From assembly GCA_903911925.1 (NCBI GenBank), contig CAIWFH010000081.1, positions 124,001 to 188,000 on the forward strand: 64,000 nucleotides of DNA. The letters run 5' to 3'. The notes beneath the pieces were generated by a model. That model was given only the letters and a program-made list of their open reading frames with translations. It was not told the origin of the DNA and did not search any database. The DNA is from an uncultured Acidobacteriaceae bacterium (GTDB taxonomy: Bacteria > Acidobacteriota > Terriglobia > Terriglobales > Acidobacteriaceae). Positions 1-8,189 of the stretch are shown piece after piece. Positions within the stretch are counted from its first letter, which is position 1. Each line of letters starts with the position of its first letter. A program made the translations under genes and the position numbers.

Positions 1-196
1 TGGGAGCAGCAGAGACGGCGGCTTTGGCCATCTTGATTGCTGCTTCATTCTGATGGCTGGCCAGCGCAACCAGCGTAATGCCCACCAGCGCTTCGGGCTG
101 GCGCGGGTTCTCGTTGAGCATGCGCTGATAGCCCAGCGCTACCTCAGTTAACCGTTCTGTCCAATCGCCTGCTGAATGATTCCCAGGTTCCCGCAT
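1..196 (-). CDS. TPR-like protein, 3' end outside the window
   Basis: Reading the minus strand from ATG at 196-194 gives an open frame of 65 codons that runs off the left edge. A GGAAG Shine-Dalgarno-like sequence lies about 9 nt upstream, and an in-frame TGA precedes the start. The middle of the peptide (LTEVALGYQRML, then NENPRQPEALVGITLVALA) has the Leu/Ala/Tyr spacing of tetratricopeptide helices, with an asparagine/proline turn between repeats. TPR domains are protein-interaction scaffolds, so no specific role can be given. It is the first gene on the left and reads away from the trehalase gene in the same orientation. The start is plausible but not certain. Confidence 0.55.
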   Translation of the reverse strand, partial: MREPGNHSAGDWTERLTEVALGYQRMLNENPRQPEALVGITLVALASHQNEAAIKMAKAAVSAAP

Positions 197-360
197 CGCA
201 AAGCTTCCAGTTCAACAAACTGAAAACTAGAGCCTATGCGCTTGTGACTCAACGGGAAACTGCCCTGTCCGAACTTTTTATCTGCAAGGAATTCCCGTTT
301 TCTCAGCTGGTTTGATTTCGGGACTTCGCTAGCCAGAGCGCATCTGCGGAGGAATCCGTC

Positions 361-1998
361 TTATTTCACGCCCTGCACTTCCTTCATCTTCAGGTATACC
401 CCGTTGGTCCATCCGAAACCGATTACATACGACTTGTAACCGGTGCTTACTTGCACGTCGGCGTCGCCGGCGACTACGTTGTACTTCTCGCGAATCGTGC
501 CGTCCCGCGCAAAGCCCGCATCCACAGTCGCGTCAAAGGCCCGCGCAATCCGCGCCGCATCGGCCCGATGCCCGGTTGCCTCAAGCCCCGCCACGGCGAT
601 CCAATTGGTCGGCGCCCAGCCGAACGGCTCATCCCATTGCAGCCCAGTGTTGGTGTTGCTCATCGACAGGCCGCCGGGCCGCTCGAAGAGATTGAGTTGC
701 TTCACCATCTCCGCAGCCTGCTCGCGCGTAGCCACGCCTGCCCACAAAGGATAAAGCGAAGTGATATACGCACAAGTCGATGTGCGCGCATGCGTATAGT
801 CGAAGTCCGCGAAAACGCCCTCCTTTGGCCGCCACATATAACGCTGCATGGCCGCGGTGCGCAGGTCGGCGCGGTGGTTCCAGTGGAGAGCGTCCTTGGG
901 CTTCGCCAGCAGATGAGCGATGTGGGCCAGGTCGCGCTCATAGCGGTAGAGCAGGCTGTTCAGGCACACCGGCGCATAGTGATGCGCTGCGCCGCTGAAA
1001 GGGCCGAACCTGAAACTCGGATCGAAGCCCGACTCGCGCATCGCCCGGTCGCCCACGTAGAAATCCTTGCTGAGCCTGTAGCCCCCGGCCCACGCGCGCA
1101 TGCAGACCGAGCTGGCCTGCAAATCGCAACTGCTCTGCTTGAGCCGCGCGGCCTCTGTAACATCGGGATGCTCCGATCCCTTCACCAGGAATCCATCGCC
1201 GCCCTCCTTCGGGTGTGCGATCAACCACCGGATCACATCCGGGTAGTAGGTGCTGTCGTCCGACATCTCTGGGACCGGGCCGCTTCCAAAGTCGAAGTAG
1301 CGCGCCAGCCCCGTGGTGCCTGCCAGGTGCTCGGGCCGCGTCCAAGTCGAGTAGTCCTTTTGCGCCAGTTCGTAGGCGTGCTCCAGCCATGCCCTGGCCG
1401 CGATTCGGCCAGCCGGGGTAGCGGGAAAACTCGCCGGATTCTCATGCACCGCGCGAATCATCGAAGTCAGAAACGGCGGCTGCGAGCGCGTCAGGTAGTA
1501 AGTGCGGTTGGCGTTCAGCACCGCTCCGTAGTGCTCGATCTCGAAGAGGAAGTTATCGACCATGCCCTTGGCCAGTGCCTCCTTGTGATCGGCTTCCAGT
1601 CCGAGAAGAATGAAGTAACTGTCCCACCCGTACATCTCATTGAACCGCCCGCCGGGGACGACGTACGGATTGGGCAGGTACAGCAGGCCCGCAGCAGGCA
1701 GTGCTTCGGGACGCAGGTCGCCGAGTTTTTCAATGCGCTTTGGCAGCGCAACTACCTTTACGTGGCACTTCGGTTCAAGATCGAATACCTCCGGCGGCAC
1801 ACCCAATTCGGCGGGCACATAAAGAACTGGCTCGGCTGTGACCTTGATGTCCACCAGCGAGTGGCAGTCGGTCATCGACCGGGTAAGCGTCTCCCAGGCG
1901 CTATGGATGTAGCTGAGCGTGGCCTCGGGGTTCGGCTGCTGGGCAACTGAATTTACGCTTGCCACAATCGCAAGCAGCAGGGAGAAGAGCAATCTCAT
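361..1998 (-). CDS. treA: Secreted alpha,alpha-trehalase, GH37
   Basis: A 545-residue protein that should hydrolyse trehalose to two glucose in the periplasm or outside the cell. An N-terminal signal peptide (MRLLFSLLLAIVASVNSVAQ) is followed by the (alpha/alpha)6-barrel domain. Trehalase signature 1 (PGGRFNEMYGWDSY) lies near residues 112-127 and signature 2 (QWDEPFGWAP) near residue 450. The length fits GH37 trehalases. I chose the ATG at 1998-1996 because GGAG lies about 8 nt upstream and the signal peptide begins there; the open frame extends 15 codons further up without support. No sugar transporter or regulator is adjacent. The gene is divergent from the TonB-like gene at 2248. Confidence 0.93.
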   Translation of the reverse strand: MRLLFSLLLAIVASVNSVAQQPNPEATLSYIHSAWETLTRSMTDCHSLVDIKVTAEPVLYVPAELGVPPEVFDLEPKCHVKVVALPKRIEKLGDLRPEALPAAGLLYLPNPYVVPGGRFNEMYGWDSYFILLGLEADHKEALAKGMVDNFLFEIEHYGAVLNANRTYYLTRSQPPFLTSMIRAVHENPASFPATPAGRIAARAWLEHAYELAQKDYSTWTRPEHLAGTTGLARYFDFGSGPVPEMSDDSTYYPDVIRWLIAHPKEGGDGFLVKGSEHPDVTEAARLKQSSCDLQASSVCMRAWAGGYRLSKDFYVGDRAMRESGFDPSFRFGPFSGAAHHYAPVCLNSLLYRYERDLAHIAHLLAKPKDALHWNHRADLRTAAMQRYMWRPKEGVFADFDYTHARTSTCAYITSLYPLWAGVATREQAAEMVKQLNLFERPGGLSMSNTNTGLQWDEPFGWAPTNWIAVAGLEATGHRADAARIARAFDATVDAGFARDGTIREKYNVVAGDADVQVSTGYKSYVIGFGWTNGVYLKMKEVQGVK

Positions 1999-2247
1999 CG
2001 GTACTCCATCGCGCGCAGTTTTATGTTTTGGAGTGTACCTCAAGGCCTATGCCGCCTGCGCCGGGAACAATCTATTCAGCGGCGGTGTCTACACAGGCAC
2101 AGTGGTTCCGATTGGGATGAACGGATGGCCGTCAATCCCGCTCCACGCGCCAACTTAGCGCGCCGGGCGGCCGGCCTCTTGCGCCTGCGCAATGCTCCGC
2201 GACTCCCAAAGCCGGCGCGGCTGATTTCAGCTTCAGGGAGGCAGGCC

Positions 2248-2961
2248 ATGTTTGAAGACTCCACCTTTGAATCCAATGGAAGACTCCGCACCCGCAGCCG
2301 CGCATGGATGTTCGCGTCCCTCGCCTTCAACGGCTCTATCCTGCTGGCGCTTGTTCTCATTCCCCTCATCTATCCGCAGGCGCTGCCCCGGCAAATCATC
2401 TCTTACCTGTTAGACATTCCCACTCCCGAGCCAGCTGCGGAGCAAAAGCCGCAGACCCTGCCCAAGAACGCCGTGGTTGTGCAGCGAGAGATGGAAGGCA
2501 GTCACATCTTTGCGCCTTCCAAAATTCCTCCCCAGATCGCAATGGTTGAAAGGCCTGAAGTGCTGCCCAAGATCGACATCGGGGATTGGGGAGACAGGTC
2601 CGGCAACTCCAACGCCGATAATCCGCTGGGCAGCCTGGGTCGCCGTCCTGAAGTGCGTCGGGCCCCCGACACGCCCGTTCGCGTCCCCTCCACCATCGTT
2701 GCCGGACTGCTGGTGCAGAAGACGATTCCTGTCTATCCGCCCATTGCCCGTGCCGCACGAATCCAGGGCACAGTGGTGCTTGAAGCCACCATCTCCCGCG
2801 CTGGAACCATCGATAATCTCCGCGTAGACAGCGGTCCACCCATGCTTCAGCAGGCCGCACTGGATGCCGTGAAGACATGGCGCTACCGTCCCTACCTGCT
2901 CAATGGCGAGCCCGTTGAAGTGGAGACCACAGTGAATGTGGTTTTCACGCTCGACAGGTGA
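2248..2961 (+). CDS. TonB-like energy transducer
   Basis: A 237-residue inner-membrane-anchored protein. A short cytoplasmic N-terminus precedes one membrane segment (about residues 20-42, ASLAFNGSILLALVLIPLIY). A Pro-rich periplasmic spacer follows, and a TonB C-terminal domain covers about residues 150-237 (IPVYPPIARAARIQGTVVLE, later TWRYRPYLLNGEPVE). TonB family proteins pass proton-motive-force energy to outer-membrane receptors; two such receptors are encoded at 10.6 and 14.5 kb. The start ATG has AGGGAGG 6 nt upstream, which beats the longer open frame beginning at 2023. No ExbB/ExbD gene is adjacent, so partners must be elsewhere. Confidence 0.85.
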   Translation: MFEDSTFESNGRLRTRSRAWMFASLAFNGSILLALVLIPLIYPQALPRQIISYLLDIPTPEPAAEQKPQTLPKNAVVVQREMEGSHIFAPSKIPPQIAMVERPEVLPKIDIGDWGDRSGNSNADNPLGSLGRRPEVRRAPDTPVRVPSTIVAGLLVQKTIPVYPPIARAARIQGTVVLEATISRAGTIDNLRVDSGPPMLQQAALDAVKTWRYRPYLLNGEPVEVETTVNVVFTLDR

Positions 2962-3012
2962 ACCATGCGGTCGAGTTAGCCCCCATCCAACAAAGTAACT
3001 GCAAAAGAAAAT

Positions 3013-3042
3013 GGGTGGCAGCCGGTTCAAGGACTGCCACCC
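3013..3042. other. Hairpin in the 327-nt gap after the TonB-like gene
   Basis: GGGTGGCAG (3013-3021) and CTGCCACCC (3034-3042) form a perfect 9-bp stem around a 12-nt loop. On the plus strand no T-run follows, so it is a weak terminator for the gene ending at 2961. On the minus strand it is followed by a T-rich tract. Nothing else recognisable was seen in 2962-3288 apart from the ribosome-binding site of the next gene. Confidence 0.4.
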
Positions 3043-3288
3043 TGGAGTAGAACTGTGGATGGCCATTCAGGCGGCCACATCAGGAGACATTCAAAGAGTA
3101 CCGGCAACTATGCGGCCTGTCTTGAGACATTTGAGCGAGTCTGGACTCCATCCAAAGGTTGAGAAGTCCCGCTTTTTCCTCGCCTTAGCCCTTTGCCGCC
3201 TGTGCATTTCGGCATCTGGCCAATTAATGTTGAAGTGCGCAGTTTTAACCTTGGTGGAGTCTTGCCAGCAGGAGATCCGCCCTTTCCC

Positions 3289-6192
3289 GTGAACCTTGCT
3301 CGCCCCAACTCGAAGGCCGCACCGGCAGTCGCTCTCCGGCTTCATCCTTTGGCTCGTTCCGTTGTCCATCTGATTTCAGCCGCATTCCTGCTCACTGGCG
3401 CGCTGGCTGCAGCAGCTCTTGAGCCCACCACCCCGCTTGCCAACTACGCCCGCCAGTCCTGGGTCATGGAAAACGGCCTGCCGCAAAACACCGTGCAGGC
3501 CCTGGTCCAGACCAAAGACGGCTTCATCTGGCTCGGCACCGAGGTCGGTCTCGTCCGCTTCGACGGCAACAGCTTCGCGGTCTTCGACAAGAATTCCAGT
3601 CCCGCGTTGCCCGGCAACGATATCCGGTGCCTGCTTGCCGCCAGCGATGGTTCCCTCTGGATCGGTACCAGCGAAGGTCTGGCGCAGATGAAGGAAGGCG
3701 AAGTCTCCATCTTCACTACAGGCAATGGTTTGCCCGAGAACGGGATTCGTTCCTTGGAACAAGGTGCGCGCGGGGGCGTGATCGTCTCAACGGATCACGG
3801 CGATATTGGAATTGATGCCGGGCGCGTAGTCCCAATCATGCTCGATAAATTACGAGGTCCGGCCGTTGGGTTTGAGTTAGAGCTTTCAGACGGAAGTCGC
3901 GCTTACTTCGACAAAAGAACGGTAGAACTGACGAAAAATGGCTCCGCCCAAAAATGGACCGTTGGCAAGAATCTTCCCGGCACCCGCATCCAGTCAGTCT
4001 TCGCCGACCGCGAAGGTGCCCTCTGGATCGGCACCAACGGCGGCCTGACCCGTTGGGCCGCAGGCAAGCTCCAGCGCTTCCCCGTCACCGACCCCCTCGC
4101 CACAGCCTCCATCCTCTCCATCCTCGAAGACCGCGAAGGCAACCTCTGGGTCGGCACCGAATCCAGCGGCCTGCACATTCTCCGCGATCAGCGCTTCCGG
4201 ACCATCGGCGCGCGCGAGGGCCTTTCTTCCGACGCAACCACCACCGTCGTCGAAGACGCGGCAGGCAAACTTTGGGTAGGGACCAGCGGCGGCGGACTGA
4301 ATGCGATCAGCCCGAATGGTTCAGCGCCCAATCGAAACTACTCCGTAAAAGACGGCCTGCTCAGCGATGTAATCCTCTCGCTCGCGGCAGCACCGAATGG
4401 CGATCTCTGGGTCGGCACGCCCGACGGCCTCAACCGCATCCGCCGCGGCACAATCGCTTCATTCACCTCCGCCGACGGTCTGCCCGACGACTTCATCCGC
4501 TCCCTCATGGCCGATGCCGATGGCAGTCTTTGGATCGGTACTCGCCGCGGCCTCACGCACTGGACCGGCGACGTTCCCGGCACTCACATGCAGACGTATA
4601 CCCAGGCCAGCGGACTCGGCAGCGACCTGGTGGGCGCTATGGCCCGCGACGCCGCCGGGGACTTGTGGGTGGCGACCCTTGCCGGTCTATCGCGAATCCG
4701 CAACGGCAAGATCGAAAACTACACCACCGCCAACGGCCTCTCAAGCAATGTGATTACCGCGCTGCTGCCCCGCGGCAGAGGAATTCTTATCGGCACCCAG
4801 GATCGCGGCTGGAATCTGTGGGACGGGCAGAAGTTTTCTTTTCCCGAGCATTTCAGCGCTGACCGGACCGCCATCCGCGCCATACTTAACGACGGCGCTA
4901 ATCATCTCTGGTTCGCCACTGGCGAAGGCATCGCCCGATGCGACGTAGACGACTCCGGAAACTGCGCGCGGTGGATGGAGTTCGGCGCCGCCGATGGCCT
5001 TCGCAGCCGCGAAACGGCCACCAACAGCCATCCCTCTGCGTGGCGTTCTCGCGACGGTCACCTGTGGTTCGCCACGCCCAAGGGTCTGGTCGAAGTGGAC
5101 CCTGCGCATTTCCCGGTCAACACCGTTCCGCCGCCTGTGGTGCTGGAGCGGTTCACCGTTGATGATGTGCAGCGCGCGGCAAGTCCCGGGTTGAGTATTG
5201 AGGCAGGCCACGTGCACTTCGAGTTTGATTACGCGGCCCTGAGTTTTGTCGCGCCACAAAAGGTGCGCTATCGCTACATGCTTGAGGGTATTGATCGCAG
5301 CTGGACCGAAGCCGGCACGCGCCGCACCGCCTACTACACCAACATTCCGCCGGGCCATTACACCTTCCGCGTGCAGGCGGCCAACAACGACGGTCTCTGG
5401 AACACCGAAGGCGCGGCGCTGGCCTTTCAACTCCGCCCCCACTTCTACCAGACCCTGTGGTTCTACCTGCTGCTGGCGGCGGCCGTCGCAGGCCTGATTG
5501 TTCTGCTGCTGCGCCGGCGCTTGCGCCTCGCCCAGCGCGAGTTCAGCGCGGTGCTCGGCGAGAGGAACCGTATCGCGCGCGAAATTCACGACACCCTCGC
5601 GCAAGGCTACGTCGGCATCTCATTGCAGTTGGAGGTGCTTGCCGAACTGCTGCGACAGAGCAAGGTGGAGGCAGCGCAAAAGCACCTTGATACCACCAGC
5701 GGCTATGTTCGCGAAGGCCTGGCCGATGCGCGCCAATCCATCTGGGCGCTGCGCTCGCAGGACTCCGGAGAAACCACTCTGCCGGTTCGTTTGCGCCGCA
5801 TGGTTGAGGCCGATTGCGCCGCCGGCCTTGAATGCAAGTTCAACATCTTCGGCGCATACCGTCCCTTGCCCCCGGGCACCGAGCGCGAAATCCTGCGCGT
5901 GGCCCAGGAAGCCATCCATAATGTGAAGAAGCATGCCGGGGCGGCACATCTTTTTGTCCAGTTGGAATACGGGGCTTCAGAGATCGTATTGGAAGTCCGG
6001 GATGACGGCAGCGGTTTTGCTTCCGGGTCCGAGTCGGCGCCAGGACATTTTGGACTGACAGGAATGCGCGAGCGCGCTGCCGCCATCGGCGGTACGCTTG
6101 AAGTAACCAGCGAACCGGGCACGGGCACTGCGGTCAGACTGCGCGCGTCGGCCCCGCGTGAACCACGAGAGAGAACAGGAGAGCCCACGTGA
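3289..6192 (+). CDS. Beta-propeller sensor histidine kinase (Reg_prop/Y_Y_Y/HisKA_3)
   Basis: A 967-residue transmembrane sensor. After a signal-anchor (about residues 20-45) come roughly eleven two-component-regulator propeller blades of the GxLWIGTxxGL type (for example GSLWIGTSEGL and GDLWVGTPDGL). A Y_Y_Y domain with YRYMLEGIDRSWTEAG follows, then one membrane helix (about 724-748), a HisKA_3 dimerisation domain with phospho-acceptor His in REIHDTLAQG (residue 767), and a HATPase_c domain with EAIHNVKKHAGA and DDGSGFA. The periplasmic propeller presumably binds an unknown ligand. The GTG at 3289 has AGGAGA upstream and directly precedes the signal sequence; the frame is open back to a TTG at 3193. 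It overlaps the response regulator by 4 nt. Confidence 0.93.
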   Translation: MNLARPNSKAAPAVALRLHPLARSVVHLISAAFLLTGALAAAALEPTTPLANYARQSWVMENGLPQNTVQALVQTKDGFIWLGTEVGLVRFDGNSFAVFDKNSSPALPGNDIRCLLAASDGSLWIGTSEGLAQMKEGEVSIFTTGNGLPENGIRSLEQGARGGVIVSTDHGDIGIDAGRVVPIMLDKLRGPAVGFELELSDGSRAYFDKRTVELTKNGSAQKWTVGKNLPGTRIQSVFADREGALWIGTNGGLTRWAAGKLQRFPVTDPLATASILSILEDREGNLWVGTESSGLHILRDQRFRTIGAREGLSSDATTTVVEDAAGKLWVGTSGGGLNAISPNGSAPNRNYSVKDGLLSDVILSLAAAPNGDLWVGTPDGLNRIRRGTIASFTSADGLPDDFIRSLMADADGSLWIGTRRGLTHWTGDVPGTHMQTYTQASGLGSDLVGAMARDAAGDLWVATLAGLSRIRNGKIENYTTANGLSSNVITALLPRGRGILIGTQDRGWNLWDGQKFSFPEHFSADRTAIRAILNDGANHLWFATGEGIARCDVDDSGNCARWMEFGAADGLRSRETATNSHPSAWRSRDGHLWFATPKGLVEVDPAHFPVNTVPPPVVLERFTVDDVQRAASPGLSIEAGHVHFEFDYAALSFVAPQKVRYRYMLEGIDRSWTEAGTRRTAYYTNIPPGHYTFRVQAANNDGLWNTEGAALAFQLRPHFYQTLWFYLLLAAAVAGLIVLLLRRRLRLAQREFSAVLGERNRIAREIHDTLAQGYVGISLQLEVLAELLRQSKVEAAQKHLDTTSGYVREGLADARQSIWALRSQDSGETTLPVRLRRMVEADCAAGLECKFNIFGAYRPLPPGTEREILRVAQEAIHNVKKHAGAAHLFVQLEYGASEIVLEVRDDGSGFASGSESAPGHFGLTGMRERAAAIGGTLEVTSEPGTGTAVRLRASAPREPRERTGEPT

Positions 6193-6851
6193 GTGAGCCT
6201 TTGAAACAGGAACCGATTCGCGTTCTGGTCGTCGAAGACCATCACGTTGTGCGCCAGGGTCTCGTCGCCCTGCTCAACGTGGTCGATGGCCTTGAAGTGG
6301 TGGGCGAGGCCGCGGACGGCGTTGAAGCCATCGCCCAATTCCGCAAGCACCAGCCGAGCATCACGCTCATCGATCTGCGCATGCCGCGCCTCAGCGGCGT
6401 TGAGGTCATCGAGCGCATCCGCATGGAGACGCCCGGCGCCCGCTTCATCGTGCTTACCACGTACGACGGTGATGAAGACATCTTCCGCGCTTTGCAAGCA
6501 GGCGCGCGCGCCTACCTGCTCAAGGGCATGACGTCTGAGGAGTTGATCACAACCATTCGCGCCGTTCATGCCGGCAAGCAGCACATCCCCCCTGCCATCG
6601 CACAAAGACTCGCAGAGCGCATGGGCACCGAGGAACTTACGCCGCGCGAGTTCGATGTGCTGGAGCAGATCGTTCGCGGCAAGAGCAACAAAGAGATTGC
6701 CACCGAGCTTGCAATCTCAGAAGCAACGGTGAAGACCCACATCAACAGCCTGCTAGGCAAACTCGGCGTGACAGATCGCACCCAGGCCGCAACTGCCGCC
6801 ATTCAGCGCGGCCTCGTCACCCTTGAATCCCTGCGAAAGCCGAAATCATGA
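6189..6851 (+). CDS. NarL/LuxR-family response regulator
   Basis: A 220-residue DNA-binding response regulator, the partner of the kinase that ends at 6192; the GTG start overlaps the kinase stop (GTGA). The receiver domain has VVEDHHVVRQGL at the N-terminus, phospho-acceptor Asp62 in TLIDLRMPRLSG and the conserved Lys in YLLKGMTSEEL. The C-terminal LuxR helix-turn-helix is ELTPREFDVLEQIVRGKSNK followed by EIATELAISEATVKTHINSL. The pair is a classical NarL-type system in which a HisKA_3 kinase phosphorylates the regulator. The target genes are unknown; the next gene is translationally coupled and may belong to the same operon. Confidence 0.96.
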   Translation: MSEPLKQEPIRVLVVEDHHVVRQGLVALLNVVDGLEVVGEAADGVEAIAQFRKHQPSITLIDLRMPRLSGVEVIERIRMETPGARFIVLTTYDGDEDIFRALQAGARAYLLKGMTSEELITTIRAVHAGKQHIPPAIAQRLAERMGTEELTPREFDVLEQIVRGKSNKEIATELAISEATVKTHINSLLGKLGVTDRTQAATAAIQRGLVTLESLRKPKS

Positions 6852-7501
6852 TGAGCAACCGCGAATTTCAACAAGACATGAACCAAGGCCCAATGCGTCA
6901 CAAATTCCGGGTGCCCCATCCTTGGCGCGTCCTTGTTTTTGTGCCAAGGGTGGGATACCACGAATCCCGACCGGCCCCGTTCGTGAACCGCTCTCTTCTG
7001 TCAGCACTTTTCCTGCTCTTGCTTTGCCCGTTCATGCAGGCGCAGAAATCGGCCTGGCGCCAGGCGACCGACGCTGAACTCGCTTCGCTTCTCCCCGCTC
7101 GCGCCCCGGTCGAGCGCGAACACATTGAGACCGAGATGCGCACCGCTTCCGGCATCGTGAACAGCCGCGGTCGTTACATCGCCGGCGTAGTCCTGCTCAC
7201 AGCCGGCTACTCCGCCGACGGGAAATACTCTCATTATCTAATCGTTCAAGCACCGGTGCGCATCGGCAAAATCACGCTCAAGCCCGGCGACTATGTCTTT
7301 GGTTGGACGCGCACCCAGGCAGGCGATGCGCTCAGCGTGCACTTTCACGAGGCCTCGACCGGCGCGCTCGTCGGCACCGCCGAAGCACACCGCATCGCCG
7401 GCACAAGCCGCGTTGAGAGCTTGCACATTTGGCCGCCGGGCGACAAAGCGCTCATCCAGATTGGCCGCTTTGCAATTCCTTACGAACTCGCAGAAGAGTA
7501 G
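6848..7501 (+). CDS. Secreted hypothetical protein
   Basis: I do not recognise this 217-residue protein. It starts at an ATG overlapping the regulator stop (ATGA), so it is probably translationally coupled. Its first 47 residues do not look like a normal protein start: about residues 20-46 are encoded by an interspersed palindromic repeat (6907-6984). A good signal peptide begins only after it (NRSLLSALFLLLLCPFMQAQ). An alternative GTG start at about residue 47 lacks a clear ribosome-binding site. The mature part is about 150 residues, mixed beta, without cysteines, enzymatic motifs or transmembrane segments. Location is probably periplasmic. Confidence 0.75.
   Translation: MMSNREFQQDMNQGPMRHKFRVPHPWRVLVFVPRVGYHESRPAPFVNRSLLSALFLLLLCPFMQAQKSAWRQATDAELASLLPARAPVEREHIETEMRTASGIVNSRGRYIAGVVLLTAGYSADGKYSHYLIVQAPVRIGKITLKPGDYVFGWTRTQAGDALSVHFHEASTGALVGTAEAHRIAGTSRVESLHIWPPGDKALIQIGRFAIPYELAEE
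6907..6984 (+). repeat. Interspersed palindromic repeat, family 1, copy 1
   Basis: The element begins CCGGGTGCCCCATCCTT and ends near CCCGTTCGT; a second copy lies at 60669-60742 in the same orientation. The core is a hairpin: CCCATCCTTGGC (6915-6926) pairs with GCCAAGGGTGGG (6943-6954) with one G-T wobble. Relative to the second copy the outer stem is conserved and the inner stem has changed on both sides. Here it lies inside the coding frame of the secreted protein at 6848. Confidence 0.75.
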
Positions 7502-7531
7502 CGCTCAATTCGTGCAACACGAAGGCCCCAG

Positions 7532-7954
7532 TTAGTTGCCCGGGCCGAAGAGCGCGATTGCCAATACCGACACGAATCGAATCACCGGAAAGAACAGCAG
7601 CAGAGTTACAACCCCTACGGTTCTCCTGGATCGTACGAAATCGTCATCATCCGACTCGATATTCCAGAACCTCAACCACCATCGAACCACCATTACCAGC
7701 ACGGCGGCAAACAGAATCAGGCAGCCCCAGGTTCCGTACCAGCTCACCAGCGGAATAAACAACATGCCAAAAAATACCAGCAGCGCAACTGCTGCGGTCC
7801 TCATAAAGCTCGCGTCGCTGCATGCCTGGTTTACCCTGGCCAGGGTCTTTGCCGCTCTCTCCGCCGCTCCGGCATCAATCGGAGCAGAACAAAAGCGGCA
7901 TTGCTTCTCCGTCGAGTCGATGGTCTCCTTGCAATTCGGGCACTCAAATATCAT
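7532..7954 (-). CDS. Zinc-ribbon membrane protein
   Basis: A 140-residue protein of unknown function. The N-terminus is a zinc ribbon with two CxxC pairs (ECPNC and CRFCS, 11 residues apart). A short basic/Ala-rich linker follows, then two closely spaced hydrophobic segments (TAAVALLVFFGMLFIPLVSW, then CLILFAAVLVMVV). An acidic stretch (ESDDDDF) precedes a final membrane segment. Such zinc-ribbon plus transmembrane architectures are common small bacterial proteins without assigned function. The ATG at 7954-7952 begins the ribbon; a GTG at 8014 would add 20 residues. The gene is convergent with the preceding secreted protein. Confidence 0.7.
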   Translation of the reverse strand: MIFECPNCKETIDSTEKQCRFCSAPIDAGAAERAAKTLARVNQACSDASFMRTAAVALLVFFGMLFIPLVSWYGTWGCLILFAAVLVMVVRWWLRFWNIESDDDDFVRSRRTVGVVTLLLFFPVIRFVSVLAIALFGPGN

Positions 7955-8173
7955 CGTTCCGTCCGCTTCTTTAGCCAGGGTCAAAAGGATTCCTGAGCCC
8001 GGCCTGCCGCCCACTCAATACCTCGGGGCCGTGATAGGGGCCAAATAACCTGAGTTTCTTTGAACGAGAAAGCATACATGGCTTGCCATGTCCCGTGGAA
8101 GCATCAGCTTGAGATGACGCGGCCAGCTACCCCTATCCACCTTTTTACCGATACTGGTCTCCACCCCGCCCCG

Positions 8174-8189
8174 TATACTGACTCCAATG
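8174..8189 (+). promoter_or_regulatory. Candidate -10 box directly upstream of the CRTAC1 gene
   Basis: TATACT (8174-8179) lies 7 nt upstream of the ATG at 8187, with no Shine-Dalgarno sequence between. If used as a -10 element, transcription would begin at or next to the ATG, giving a leaderless mRNA. No good -35 box is visible at 17 nt. The same layout recurs at other genes in the window. Confidence 0.4.

Noticed and set aside
451..1950. Long plus-strand open frame (499 codons) opposite the trehalase gene
   Set aside because: The minus-strand protein has full GH37 signatures; the plus-strand translation is rich in Arg, Ala and Pro with no domain, as expected for an antisense shadow in GC-rich DNA.
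3013..3042. Further copy of repeat family 1
   Set aside because: GGGTGGCAG resembles part of the family 1 stem, but the flanking CCGGGTGCCCCATCC and the GGGATACC segment are missing.
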